Positions 53,796 through 63,570 are shown, numbered from the stretch's first letter. The stretch is 64,000 nucleotides of DNA from VXYL01 sp965243175 (GCA_965243175.1 OZ251532.1:2356001-2420000); one strand, 5' to 3'. Program-made: numbers and translations. The notes: generated from the letters alone by a model not told the origin.

Positions 53796-55108
53796 AGCGC
53801 GACTACCCCGAAGTCGGCCTGCATGTGCCGACTCTGCTGCTGCCCCGCGCCGACGTGCCGAAGGAGACGTGGGCGGTGGTGGCCTGCGACCAGTACACGT
53901 CGCAGCCGGAGTATTGGCGGCGGACCCGCGAGCTGGTGGGGGATCAACCTTCCACGCTGCATCTGGTGCTGCCGGAGGCGCAGCTGGGAACCACGGATCG
54001 CGACGCCGCGGTGGCTGCGATCAACCGCCGGATGGCGGAGTACCTCTCGACCGGGGTGCTCGTCGAACAGCCGCCGGGCTTCATGCTGGTGGAGCGGGAG
54101 GTGGGGCGTTCGAGCCCTCGGCGCGGTTTGCTGGTCGCCTTGGATTTGGAGCACTTCGACTACGCCACCGGGGCGCAAACCCTCGTTCGCAGCACCGAAG
54201 GCACGGATCCCAGCCGCTTGCCGGCCCGCGTGGCGGTGCGCCGCGATGCGCCGCTGGAAACGCCCCATGTGCTGGTGCTCATCGACGATCCGCAGCGAAC
54301 CGTGATCGAGCCGCTGTTCGACCTGCCGCTGCGCTTGGCCTACGACTTCACGCTGATGCAGGGTGGCGGACGGGTTTGCGGTTGGCACATCGGCGAAGGC
54401 GAGGTCATCGACCGGATCGCGGAGGCGCTCGCCGGCTTGTGCCAAGGCGAGCCGCCGCTGCTCTACGCGATGGGCGACGGCAACCATTCGCTGGCCGCGG
54501 CCCGCGCCGTTTGGGCGGAACTGAAGGCATCCGGCGCCGCGCCCGACCATCCTGGGCGCTACGCGCTGGTGGAGTTGGTGAACGTCTACGACTCGGCGCT
54601 GGAGTTCGAGCCGATCCACCGCTTGGTGGACTGCGAACCGGCGCCGCTGCTCGCGGCGATGGCGGAGCACTTCGCCGACTCCGGCTTCGTCTGCGACGAG
54701 TTCGAGCGGCGGGAGGACTGGCTTGCGGCGCGCCGCGAATCGGCAGACGGGCGACACGTTCTGCCATTCATGGCGGCTGCTCGCTACGGCGTGGCCACGA
54801 TCCGCAAGCCACGGCACAAGCTGGCCACGGCGACCTTGCAGAGTTTTCTGGATCGCTTCCGCGCCGAACGCCCTGGCGTCGCCTTGGACTACATCCACGG
54901 CGACGAAACGCTGATGGAGTTGGCGAACGCACCGGAACGGGTCGGGTTCCTGCTGCCGGCGATGGACAAGCACGATCTGTTCAAGACCGTCGCCAGCGAA
55001 GGCGCCACGCCGCCGAAAACGTTTTCGCTCGGCGAGGCGCACGAGAAGCGCTACTACTTGGAGTGCCGACGCATTCGACCGCCAGCATCCGGCGCTGCGT
55101 CTTCGTGA
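53792..55108 (+). CDS. DUF1015-family protein
   Basis: A 438-aa protein from GTG 53792. Family features include VVACDQYTSQPEYW at the N-terminus, YAMGDGNHSLAAARAVW in the middle (the conserved GDGNH motif) and a C-terminal GVALDYIHGDETLMELA. The biochemical role of the family is not settled to my knowledge. It sits between pdxA and the transporter with 4-base overlaps on both sides, suggesting a shared transcript and possibly a shared substrate. Confidence 0.88.
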   Translation: MKRDYPEVGLHVPTLLLPRADVPKETWAVVACDQYTSQPEYWRRTRELVGDQPSTLHLVLPEAQLGTTDRDAAVAAINRRMAEYLSTGVLVEQPPGFMLVEREVGRSSPRRGLLVALDLEHFDYATGAQTLVRSTEGTDPSRLPARVAVRRDAPLETPHVLVLIDDPQRTVIEPLFDLPLRLAYDFTLMQGGGRVCGWHIGEGEVIDRIAEALAGLCQGEPPLLYAMGDGNHSLAAARAVWAELKASGAAPDHPGRYALVELVNVYDSALEFEPIHRLVDCEPAPLLAAMAEHFADSGFVCDEFERREDWLAARRESADGRHVLPFMAAARYGVATIRKPRHKLATATLQSFLDRFRAERPGVALDYIHGDETLMELANAPERVGFLLPAMDKHDLFKTVASEGATPPKTFSLGEAHEKRYYLECRRIRPPASGAASS

Positions 55109-56655
55109 GCGAAGCGCCAGCGCAGGGCAAGGCGCGAGTTCCGGGCAGCGTCGGGCTGTGGCTTGGGCTGGCCGCGTTCGCGTTGCTGCTGGCCTTTCCG
55201 GTCGCTCCGGACAACGCTCCGGCAAGCCGCGTGGCCGCGGTGGCCGCGTTGATGGCGATCTGGTGGATCACCGCCGCGATTCCGCTCTTCGCCACGGCCA
55301 TGCTGCCGTTGGCGCTGTTCCCGCTGCTCGGCGTGATGGCCGGCCGCGAAACCGCGCCGATCTACCTCAACAGCACCATCGTGCTCTTCATCGGCGGCTT
55401 CATGATCGCGCTGACGATGCAGAAGTGGAATCTGCATCGCCGCATCGCGCTGGCCATCATCGGCTGGGTGGGCGGCGGGCCGGCGCGGATGGTGCTCGGC
55501 TTCATGGTCGCCGCGGCGTTCCTCTCGATGTGGATTTCCAACACCGCGACCGCGGTGATGATGGTGCCGATGGGGTTGGCCATCGTGCTGCAGATCGAGG
55601 AGCAAGCGGGCGAAGACGACGCCCACTCCCTGGCTGTGGGGCTGATGCTCGGCATCGCCTACGGCTGTTCGGTGGGCGGCATGACGACGCTGGTGGGAAC
55701 GCCGCCGAACCTCGCCTTCGCGCGCATTCACGAGGCGCTGTTTCCAGAGGCGCCGACCATCGCTTTCGGGCAGTGGCTGTTGGCGGCCTTTCCGATCGGC
55801 CTCGTCATGCTGCTTGCGGCGTGGTTGCTGATCACGCAGGTGCTGTATCGGGCGCCGGCGCGGTTGGCCGTTGGCCGCGACGTGATCGCGCGGGAGCGGG
55901 CCGCCCTCGGGCCGATGGCCTTCGAGGAGCGCGTGGTCATGGTCGTCTTCGCGGCCACGGCGCTGCTCTGGGTGTTCCGGGTGGATCTGAACATCGGCCC
56001 GCTGGTGCTGCCGGGCTGGTCGCGCCTGCTGCCTTGGCCGCGTTTGGTGGACGACGGCACGGTGGCCATCGCGATGGCGTCCATCCTGTTCTTCGTGCCG
56101 GCGCGCAGCGGCGAGCCGGGGCAGCGGGTGATGGACGCGGACGTGATTCCGCGCCTGCCTTGGAACGTCGTGCTGCTCATCGGCGGTGGCTTGGCGCTCG
56201 CCACGGGCTTGCAGCGCACGGGGCTGGCGGCGCTGATCGGCAGTCAGTTCGAGGCGGTGGGGGCGCTGCCCACCTTCGCGCTGATCCTGATCGTCTGCCT
56301 GGCCATCACGTTCCTCACCGAACTCACCAGCAACACCGCCACCACGGAGATGATCCTGCCGATTCTGGCCGCGGTGGCGGTGGCGACCGGCGTCCACCCG
56401 CTGGTGCTGATGATTCCTGCCACGATGTCCGCCTCCTGCGCCTTCATGATGCCGGTGGCCACGCCGCCGAACGCCATCGTCTTCGGCAGCAACCGCTTCT
56501 CCATCGCCGAGATGGCGCGCGCCGGCATCGTGCTGAACCTGCTGGGCGCCCTCGTGATTTCGAGCGTCGTCTACACGCTGGGACTGGTGGTGTTCGACGT
56601 GGATCCGGCGGTGCTGCCGCCGTGGGCGACGTCGATCAGCGGCGAAGCGCATTAG
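55105..56655 (+). CDS. SLC13/DASS-family sodium:anion symporter
   Basis: A 516-aa inner-membrane transporter from GTG 55105. The two sodium/substrate SNT motifs are present (LSMWISNTATAVMM and LTELTSNTATTEMI), as are the two Pro loops TTLVGTPPNLAF and MPVATPPNAIVFGS, marking the inverted repeat of the DASS fold, with about 11-13 membrane segments. The family carries di- and tricarboxylates or sulfate; the substrate here is unknown. Overlaps the DUF1015 stop (GTGA). Confidence 0.9.
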   Translation: MSEAPAQGKARVPGSVGLWLGLAAFALLLAFPVAPDNAPASRVAAVAALMAIWWITAAIPLFATAMLPLALFPLLGVMAGRETAPIYLNSTIVLFIGGFMIALTMQKWNLHRRIALAIIGWVGGGPARMVLGFMVAAAFLSMWISNTATAVMMVPMGLAIVLQIEEQAGEDDAHSLAVGLMLGIAYGCSVGGMTTLVGTPPNLAFARIHEALFPEAPTIAFGQWLLAAFPIGLVMLLAAWLLITQVLYRAPARLAVGRDVIARERAALGPMAFEERVVMVVFAATALLWVFRVDLNIGPLVLPGWSRLLPWPRLVDDGTVAIAMASILFFVPARSGEPGQRVMDADVIPRLPWNVVLLIGGGLALATGLQRTGLAALIGSQFEAVGALPTFALILIVCLAITFLTELTSNTATTEMILPILAAVAVATGVHPLVLMIPATMSASCAFMMPVATPPNAIVFGSNRFSIAEMARAGIVLNLLGALVISSVVYTLGLVVFDVDPAVLPPWATSISGEAH

Positions 56656-57485
56656 CCCGCCGCGCTGCCGATGGCCTCGCCCATCTTCACGGCGACGCCT
56701 GGGGCGAGGTGGTCGGCCAGTCGCACGGTGGGCGGAAACAGCGCGATCACCGTGGAGCCGAGCAGGAATGCGCCCACTTCGTCGCCGCGCTTGAAGGACA
56801 CGGCCTCGGTCGGCTGCAAGCGACGTACGCGATAGGGCGAGCGCGGGCCGTTTGGCCACGCGGCCTCGATGCTGGCGACGATCAGCGCGCCCACCATCAC
56901 CAGCGCGAACTCCCCGAACGCGGCTTGCAGGCGCATCACGAGACGTTCGTTCTGCACGAAGAGGCTGGGGACATGGCGTGTAGTGAGGGCGTTGACGGAG
57001 AAGAGGCGGCCAGGCACCGCCAACGCGCTGATGAGACGCGCGTCGCAGGGGGCGTGGACGCGGTGGTAGTTGTGCGGCGCGAGGTAGATGGTGGCGAACG
57101 CGCCGCCCTCGAACGCTTCGGCCCACTCGGCATCGCCAAGCAGCTCGCTCGCTTGGAAGGCGTGGCCCTTGGCTTGCAGCAGGGTGCCGGCGCGAATGGC
57201 GCCGGCGTGACTCACCGCGCCGTCCGCCGGGCAGGCTATGGCCTCTGGGTCGGACGGGAGGGGGCGGGTGCCGGGCAGCAGACGGCGCGTGAAGAATTCG
57301 TTGAAGCTGGCGAAGTCGTCCGCGCCTTTGCCTTCGCACTCCGTGAAGTCGACCCGATAAGCGGCGGCGAAGCTCTCGATCAGGAGCTTCTTGAGAAGTC
57401 TCTGGCGACTGTTCGCCAACCAACCGAGCGACCGCGAGAGCGCGTGCTGCGGCAGCAGATGCTGCAATGCGATGAATGGATGCAA
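56652..57485 (-). CDS. psd: Phosphatidylserine decarboxylase
   Basis: A 277-aa proenzyme making phosphatidylethanolamine. The LGST self-cleavage site (FLLGSTVIALF) gives the pyruvoyl Ser. Others: FNEFFTRRLLPGTRPL, CPADGAVSHAG, APHNYHRVHAPCD. Converges on the SLC13 gene with overlapping stops. The rhodanese gene lies 13 bases upstream on the same strand. Confidence 0.95.
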   Translation of the reverse strand: MHPFIALQHLLPQHALSRSLGWLANSRQRLLKKLLIESFAAAYRVDFTECEGKGADDFASFNEFFTRRLLPGTRPLPSDPEAIACPADGAVSHAGAIRAGTLLQAKGHAFQASELLGDAEWAEAFEGGAFATIYLAPHNYHRVHAPCDARLISALAVPGRLFSVNALTTRHVPSLFVQNERLVMRLQAAFGEFALVMVGALIVASIEAAWPNGPRSPYRVRRLQPTEAVSFKRGDEVGAFLLGSTVIALFPPTVRLADHLAPGVAVKMGEAIGSAAG

Positions 57486-57498
57486 CGGAAGCGCTCAA

Positions 57499-58323
57499 TC
57501 AGGGGGAGCGTGCGCCGACCTCGACCGGCAAGTCCAAGCGGTTGCCCCACTCCGACCAGGAGCCGTGGTAGGCGCGGATACGCGGGAAGCCGAGCAGCCG
57601 TGCGGCCATGTACGTCAGCCCGGAGCGGTGGTGGGTTTGGCAATGGGTCACCACGTCCTTGGCCGGGTCGATGCCGCGGGCCTCGATTCGTTCGCGCAGA
57701 TCTTCGACCAGGCGCAAGTGCCGGCCGTGGTCCATCAACTCCAGCCAATCCAGATTCACGGCGCCCGGAATGTGGCCGCCACGCGCCGCCGAGACTTTGC
57801 TGCCGACGTACTCCTCCTTGGAGCGGCAGTCCCAGATCAGCAGATCCGGGTCCTCGAGACGGCCTAGGATTTCGTCCGCTTCGACGATTGGCGCCGCATC
57901 GATTGCGATGTCGACGTCGGATGGCGCAACGCTCGCCGGCCCAGTGGCGAGCGGCAGCCCAGCGCCATGCCATGCGTGCAGGCCGCCATCGAGGTAGATC
58001 CAGTCGTGGTGCCCAACGACGTCCAACGTCCACGCGAAGCGCCCGGCCCAACCGCCGCCTTCGTCATCGAGCACCACCACCGTGCGTTCGGGCGCGTAGC
58101 CGATACGGCGAAACAGCGCCCTCAGACGCTCCGGGGGCGGCAGCCGCCCGGTGGCCGGCGGAACGCCGCCAACCAGCTCGCCCTGCTCGACGTTGACCGC
58201 GCCCGGAACGTGCGCCGCCTCGAACACCTGCTGCGAAGTGAGTTGAACGATCAGCGGGCCGGAGGTCGACCGCTCGGCGATTTCGGTGGGCGTGGCAAGG
58301 GAAGGGGCCATCGGCAAACGCAT
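57499..58323 (-). CDS. Two-domain rhodanese-like sulfurtransferase
   Basis: A 274-aa enzyme from ATG 58323 (an ATG at 58311 is the alternative). The first rhodanese domain is non-catalytic (HVPGAVNVEQGELVGG, GGWAGRFAWTLDVVGH). The second has HIPGAVNLDW and the active-site Cys in THCQTHHRSGLTYMAARLLG. The family moves sulfane sulfur from thiosulfate or mercaptopyruvate to acceptors. It is next to psd in the same direction. Confidence 0.92.
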   Translation of the reverse strand: MRLPMAPSLATPTEIAERSTSGPLIVQLTSQQVFEAAHVPGAVNVEQGELVGGVPPATGRLPPPERLRALFRRIGYAPERTVVVLDDEGGGWAGRFAWTLDVVGHHDWIYLDGGLHAWHGAGLPLATGPASVAPSDVDIAIDAAPIVEADEILGRLEDPDLLIWDCRSKEEYVGSKVSAARGGHIPGAVNLDWLELMDHGRHLRLVEDLRERIEARGIDPAKDVVTHCQTHHRSGLTYMAARLLGFPRIRAYHGSWSEWGNRLDLPVEVGARSP

Positions 58324-58370
58324 GGGGGACTTTGTGGCGATGCTAGCACGGGTGCTTGGGCGCGACGCCG

Positions 58371-59498
58371 TCAGGGTGCGATGCCGAGCAGCACCAGAGG
58401 CACTGCTGGAACGCCTCGGGACGCCGGACGACATGTGGGCTTCGAGCTCCTTCATCGGCAGCACCTCGATGCCGACGTCGATCATGTCGGATACGAAGAA
58501 CGCCATGTGCTTGACGAAGAGGTCGTGGGCGACGAAGGCGTACTTGCCGAACTGCACCTCGACCGCGACACGCTCCTTGACGAAATCCGTTTGGTTGTAC
58601 GAGCGAATCGGCTGAAGGCCCGCTTCCTCGATGGCGTCGCGTTGCGCGTCTGCGTCAAGGCTGTACACCTGCTTGAGCAGCTGGGCGTCCGAAGTGACGT
58701 AGAAGTGCTGGCATGGTTGCTCTTCACGTTCGGGAACATCCACAGGTCGCCGGGGTTCTTGCCCTTCGGATTGCCGGAGAGCTTGCCGGCGTTCGGCCCC
58801 TTGAAGTGCCGCTTGCCGGGATACTTGGACGGCACCCGGATTGGGTCCAGGTGGAACGTGTAGTCGTCGCCCTTGGTGAACCAGTTGATGGTCTCGTAGC
58901 GACCGGAGAGCCGCTTCTTGCAATGCAGGCCGTGGCCGAAGTGCCAGACGATGCGGTTGCGGAGCTTGAGGCCGTGTTCCTTGAAGATGGGATGGAGCAC
59001 GGCGTCCAAGGGGACGATTTCTCCCCGGTCGACGTAGTTGCCGACCTGCCAGCAGATCGAACCCTGCGGATGCAGCAAGCGGACGCACCGAGCGATGACC
59101 TCCCGCTGATCCTCCAGATAGCTCGCGAGCGGCGACTTCCGTTCGTAGGACTTGCCGACATTGTAGGGTGGGGAAGTGACGACGAGCTTGATCGACGCCT
59201 CCGGCAGCTTCGCCAGGAATGCGAGGTTGTCTTCGCAGACGAGCCGCCATTCCTGCGGCGACGTGGCTGCGCCGTTGGCAGGTCGTGCCCGTCTTGCTGC
59301 GGGTGCTTTGGTGCCGCTGGCGCACTCGCCGAAGATGTCGCCCACGCTTGGGCTTCCCGCAGCCTTCACAACAGCGCCTCTTCGCGGGTGCCGTTGGCTT
59401 GCGAGTGATTGCCGTATATCGCCAAGTGGACCTGTAGGAAATCTGTGCTTTCTCGCGTCCGACATCGCCCATGCGCGCTGTAGGACATTTGCCGGCAA
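58371..59498 (-). pseudogene. Remnant of a type II restriction-modification pair fused by deletion
   Basis: The upstream part encodes an N4/N6-type DNA methylase: SAM and catalytic motif TSPPYNVGKSYERK, GNYVDRGEIVPLDAVLHPIF, and a target-region block ending FPNVKSNH near 58715. The frame then shifts to a restriction-endonuclease C-terminal half: NQTDFVKERVAVEVQFGKYA and FVAHDLFVKHMAFFV, IDVGIEVLPMKELEAHMSSG, like BglII-type enzymes. After a further small deletion the last residues RGVPAVPLVLLGIAP are in a third frame, ending at TGA 58371. The methylase end and the nuclease start are missing, so neither is functional as an R-M system. Confidence 0.75.
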
Positions 59499-59598
59499 TT
59501 CCGCGTCCGCGGCCGATCCCTACGACTGTTGCGGCTTCGGGCCAGTGCTTGCCGCAAGTGATCACTGATCTACGATTCGTCGCACACCCCGTCGCCTC

Positions 59599-60600
59599 TC
59601 ACTCCACCGGCAACGCGATGTAGTTGTGGCTTTCCAACGGTTCCACGGTGTAGCCGTGGCCTTCGATCAGGCGCCACATGGCGTGGATCTCCTCGATCTG
59701 TTCGGCGGTTGCGGGTTTGCCGCAGCAGGCCGTTTCGGGGACGCCGGGGTAGAAGGCGCCGCCGAGGATCTCGATCAGGATCACTGGGCGGCTGGTGCGC
59801 AGCAGCTCCTCGGCACCGGCCAGCACCTCCTTCTCGAAGCCCTCGACGTCGATCTTGAGCAGGGCGACCTGCTCGAATCCGAAGCTGTCCAAGGGGCTGA
59901 GTTCCACCTGTTCGCCGCCGCTGCCGATTCCCAGGCCGCTCTCCATGGCCGGGGTGGTCGGGTTCATCTCGACGATTCGTGTTTCGGCGCCGAGGGCGTA
60001 GCGCAGCGGCACCACTTGGTCGAGGTCGTTGAGGGCGATGTTGTGGTGCAGTTCGCGGTAGTTCTTGCGCTGCGGTTCGAAGGCGTAGACGCGCCCGGTC
60101 GGGCCGACCAGACGCCCCATCAGCAGCGCATGGGTGCCGATGTAGGCGCCGACGTCCACCGCCACCGCGCCTGGCTTTAGATGCGTTTCGAGCGCGGCGA
60201 TCACCTGCGGTTCCCAGACGAGCCCGGCCACATGCACCAGCTTGATCAGATCCTCCGGCGGCTCCTCGATCCAGAACTCGCCCACGTAGGGATAGCGAAA
60301 GCGTTGCCACCAGCAGGCGAAGAACAGCGTTACCCGCGAGCGTTCGGCGGAGAACAGGCGCTCGCCGCTGCGCTTGGCGAAGGAATCGGCGAAGAAGCGT
60401 TGGCCGCGCAAGCACCGCGAGGGCATGTGGTAGCGCCCGTGTGCGTCGAACGGAAACGCCTGCACGTAGGCGGCGATTTCCTCCGTGTCGTGGAGCAGTC
60501 GCGGGGTCGCGTCGATGGGCGGGATGGCGCTGGGCGGTTCCTGGCAGCTGGTCAGCAACGCGAGGGCCGCGACGGGCCAGTAGCCCTTGCGCCAAGTCAT
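59599..60600 (-). CDS. FkbM-family methyltransferase with lipoprotein-like signal
   Basis: A 333-aa protein. The first 19 residues (MTWRKGYWPVAALALLTSC) form a lipoprotein signal with lipobox LTSC. The SAM-fold FkbM domain begins near residue 140: AVAVDVGAYIGTHALLMGRL, VYAFEPQRKNYRELHHNI, VALLKIDVEGFEKEVLAGAE, LIEILGGAFYPG. FkbM enzymes methylate hydroxyls of small molecules or sugars and need cytoplasmic SAM, so a lipoprotein location would be odd. It lies 6 bases after the TonB receptor gene on the same strand. Confidence 0.85.
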   Translation of the reverse strand: MTWRKGYWPVAALALLTSCQEPPSAIPPIDATPRLLHDTEEIAAYVQAFPFDAHGRYHMPSRCLRGQRFFADSFAKRSGERLFSAERSRVTLFFACWWQRFRYPYVGEFWIEEPPEDLIKLVHVAGLVWEPQVIAALETHLKPGAVAVDVGAYIGTHALLMGRLVGPTGRVYAFEPQRKNYRELHHNIALNDLDQVVPLRYALGAETRIVEMNPTTPAMESGLGIGSGGEQVELSPLDSFGFEQVALLKIDVEGFEKEVLAGAEELLRTSRPVILIEILGGAFYPGVPETACCGKPATAEQIEEIHAMWRLIEGHGYTVEPLESHNYIALPVE

Positions 60601-60606
60601 GCGCGG

Positions 60607-63528
60607 CTAAGGTCCGCGCCCATAGGCGATTTCCAGAAAGGCGAAGCGGCCGCCGGGGATGTCGTAGGTCGAAGCGTCGTAGCCGTTCAACGTGGCGCTG
60701 CGGCTGATCGGCGGGTCGCGGTTGAAGACGTTGTTGGCGCCGAGCGCGAGCGACCATGCCCCCAGCGCGTAGCTGAACGTCGCGTCGTGGTAGAGAGTGG
60801 CGCTCAGGCGGTTGCGCGACGCCGAGTTGTCCTCGCGGTTCGGCATCGAACACAGGCCGAGGCTGGTCAGGCTCTCCGGCGAACCGTCGAGAAAGTTCGA
60901 GCAGCGTTCCGTCATCGAGTGGATGTAGCGCAACGTCCAGGACGCCTGCCACGGCCCGCGCTCCCAGTCCAGCCGCAGCGACGACTTCCAGCGCGGCTTG
61001 CCGCGGTCCGCCTGCGTCTGCCCGACGAGCCCCCGCGTCTCCGCCACTTCGCCGGTGGCGTCGTGCAGCCGCTCCATGTAGTCGGCGAGATGGGTGGCCC
61101 GCCACACCGCCTGCCAGCGCCCAAGAGCCGTGGCCGGCGAAGCGTAGGTGGCGGCGAAGTCCCAGCCGCTCGTCTCGATGCCGCCCACGTTCAGCAGCGT
61201 GTTGCGGAAGCGTTCGATGTGGCCGGTCGCATTGCGCGTGACGAATCGGCAGAGCGACTCCACGCCGTCCTTGTGGCAGCCGTCCAGCACCGCTTGCGGG
61301 TCGAGGCCGGTGATGGCGCCGTCGATGTCGTGGCGGTAGTGGGCCAACTCGAAACGCAGCTCCTCCGCCCAATCCGCGCCGACCACCCAGGGTGGTCGCC
61401 AAGTCAGTGCGACGGTGCGGCTCCGCGAAGTCTCCGGCAGCAGCGCGGCGTTGCCGCCGGTGACCAGAAAGAGCTGGCTGCCAAGCTGCGCGTAGCTGCC
61501 GTCCGCGGGCACTCCGGCGGCGATGCAGTGGTCGATCACCGCCTGCCCGACGCCGCTCTCCGCGAAGTCCGAACACGGATCGGTCACCACGGCGTCGAGG
61601 CGCGTTTCGCCGCCGTAGAGTTCGCCGATGTTCGGCGCCCGGTAGCCTTCGGCCCAGTTGGCGCGCAGCAGCAGGCTCTCGACCGGCCGCCAATCCAGCG
61701 CGATGCGGCCAGCCCGGTCGTTGCCGAAGCTGTCGTACTCGAAGTGCCGCAGCGCACCGGAAACGGCGAGCAGTTCTGCGCCCGGCGCACCCGCGAGAAG
61801 CGGCGCTTCCATTTCCCCGTACCACTCCGTGGCCACTTGCTCGCCGGCCGTGGGCTGCGCCGGCAAACCCGCTGTCTCGCCAGCGGCAACCACCGGGTCC
61901 GGCCGGAAGCGCCCGCGTTGCGTTCGCCGTTCGAAGCCGGCTGCGAACGCCATGTCGCCAGCGGGCAGCCGCGCGAGGTCGCCAGCGATGTTGAACGTCC
62001 AGTCGCGCAAGGTCTGGTCGCTGAAGTCGCGCTGCGTGAAGCCGATCCAGTCCAGCATCGCCTCGGTGATCGTGCCGGCGCCGTCGCCTTGGCCGCCGAG
62101 CAGGTTCAACGGAACGCAGCCGGGCGTTGCGGCACACGCTTCGGGCGGGCCGAGGGCGACGAGCATCCGCCGCGCGTTGTGGGCGCCGTGCTTCACCTGC
62201 CGCGCCACGTTGCGGGCGACCACGAGGTTGAAGTCCCAGTAGAAGGCGCGTTGCCCAAGCGTCCACGTGCCGCGCAGTCCGGTCGCCCCGTAGCGGGTGT
62301 CGACGTCCTGCTTGAAGACCCGCGGCCCGCTCTCCAACGGGCGCCGGGTCGCCCAAGAGCCCGCGGCGAGGTCGAAGCCGAACGGGTTGTAGGGGTTGTC
62401 GGCGGCGATCACGATGTCGTCGAGCACGCTGCCGCTCGGTGCCAAAGGCCCGGCCCACAGCGGCTCCGGCGCAGCCTGGTTGACCGAACGCCGATTGTTG
62501 CCAAGAAGCCGCAAGTAGATTTCGAGGCTCTCGGTCAGCTGGTGTTCGAGCCGGGCGAACGCGCCGCTGCGCTTCGACGGCGTGAGCGTCAAGTTGTAGG
62601 CCGCGTAGTTGAAGCGGTCGGCGTTGCTCCACGGATGGTAGTCGTCGCCCTCGCACGGAGCGGCGGGATCGTAGGTGGGCAAGCCCACCACGCCCACGTC
62701 GAGGGCGCAGTTCACGAACGTGCCGGTGTTCGGGTCGGTGAAGATGACTCTGCCCTGGGGCGTGAACGTGCTGCCGTGGCGGGTGCCGGTGTTGGGGAAC
62801 GGATAGCGCGTCTGCTCGTGGTCGGCTGCGCGGACCGCCTGCTGATCGACATGGCTGAGATGCAGCGAAACGGACGTTCCACCAAGCTCGCGGCCAAACG
62901 CAAACTCGAAACCCCGCGCCGCACCCCCGTTCGCGTAGCCGCCGCCGTGGAGCTTCGCCGAGAAGCCTTCGGCGCCAGCGGTGACGATGTTCACCACCCC
63001 GGCGATGGCGTCCGAGCCGTAGATTGAAGACGCGCCGTCCAACGACACTTCCACGCGCTCCACCACGCTCGCCGGCAGCGTGTTCAAGTCCGTGGCACCG
63101 GAGACGCCGCTGCCGGAAGCGCCGTGGACCCAGCGCAGGCCGTCCACCAGCACGAGCACCCGCTTCGCCCCCAAGTGCCGCAGATCGACTTGCGACGCAC
63201 CTGCCGCCACGCCCCCGCCATCGGCGGGAAAGCCGAAGTTGCCGCTGCTGTTGAAGCGTGTGGACAAGGGCGAGCCGGAAACCGGCAAGGTCGCCAGCAT
63301 GTCGCCCAGGGACTTCCTGCCAACCCGCCCGCTCTCGGCGTCGAGGCCGAGGATCAGGTCTTCGGCCTCCAAGACATCGCGCCGGATGCGCGAGCCGGTG
63401 ACGACGATCTCTTCGACCACGCCGCTGGACGCCACCACCCTCGGCGCATCTTCCGCCGCGGCCCAGGCGCCGCAACACCAGAAGGCGGCAGCCACCGCTC
63501 CCCACAGAATGTTCCGCAACGCTCGCAT
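60607..63528 (-). CDS. TonB-dependent outer-membrane receptor
   Basis: A 973-aa receptor from ATG 63528 with signal peptide MRALRNILWGAVAAAFWCC and following AWA. The TonB box is EEIVVTGSRIRRD. The plug includes LGDMLATLPVSGSPLSTRFN, VLVDGLRWV, and VEVSLDGASSIYGSDAIAGV. The large barrel has VALTWRPPW-type strands and NVFNRDPPIS near the end. It ends YGRGP rather than in an aromatic. This class is typical of receptors for peptides, polysaccharides or other bulky ligands. A short FkbM gene follows in the same unit. Confidence 0.92.
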   Translation of the reverse strand: MRALRNILWGAVAAAFWCCGAWAAAEDAPRVVASSGVVEEIVVTGSRIRRDVLEAEDLILGLDAESGRVGRKSLGDMLATLPVSGSPLSTRFNSSGNFGFPADGGGVAAGASQVDLRHLGAKRVLVLVDGLRWVHGASGSGVSGATDLNTLPASVVERVEVSLDGASSIYGSDAIAGVVNIVTAGAEGFSAKLHGGGYANGGAARGFEFAFGRELGGTSVSLHLSHVDQQAVRAADHEQTRYPFPNTGTRHGSTFTPQGRVIFTDPNTGTFVNCALDVGVVGLPTYDPAAPCEGDDYHPWSNADRFNYAAYNLTLTPSKRSGAFARLEHQLTESLEIYLRLLGNNRRSVNQAAPEPLWAGPLAPSGSVLDDIVIAADNPYNPFGFDLAAGSWATRRPLESGPRVFKQDVDTRYGATGLRGTWTLGQRAFYWDFNLVVARNVARQVKHGAHNARRMLVALGPPEACAATPGCVPLNLLGGQGDGAGTITEAMLDWIGFTQRDFSDQTLRDWTFNIAGDLARLPAGDMAFAAGFERRTQRGRFRPDPVVAAGETAGLPAQPTAGEQVATEWYGEMEAPLLAGAPGAELLAVSGALRHFEYDSFGNDRAGRIALDWRPVESLLLRANWAEGYRAPNIGELYGGETRLDAVVTDPCSDFAESGVGQAVIDHCIAAGVPADGSYAQLGSQLFLVTGGNAALLPETSRSRTVALTWRPPWVVGADWAEELRFELAHYRHDIDGAITGLDPQAVLDGCHKDGVESLCRFVTRNATGHIERFRNTLLNVGGIETSGWDFAATYASPATALGRWQAVWRATHLADYMERLHDATGEVAETRGLVGQTQADRGKPRWKSSLRLDWERGPWQASWTLRYIHSMTERCSNFLDGSPESLTSLGLCSMPNREDNSASRNRLSATLYHDATFSYALGAWSLALGANNVFNRDPPISRSATLNGYDASTYDIPGGRFAFLEIAYGRGP

Positions 63529-63570
63529 AGCGGCAATGGTAGGGAAGCCGGGGAGTTCATGCGAGCGCAT
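63529..63570. other. Receptor upstream region (short)
   Basis: Forty-two bases between the TonB receptor start and the MITE-like element. No clear promoter motif is seen. Confidence 0.3.

Noticed and set aside
57499..59565. 688-aa fusion of methylase remnant, nuclease remnant and rhodanese
   Set aside because: The rhodanese has its own start and complete two-domain length; the upstream part is frameshifted restriction-modification debris that happens to lack a stop.
59570..63505. 1311-aa minus frame across the FkbM and TonB receptor genes
   Set aside because: Shifted frame of two real genes on the same strand, Arg/Gly-rich with no motif.
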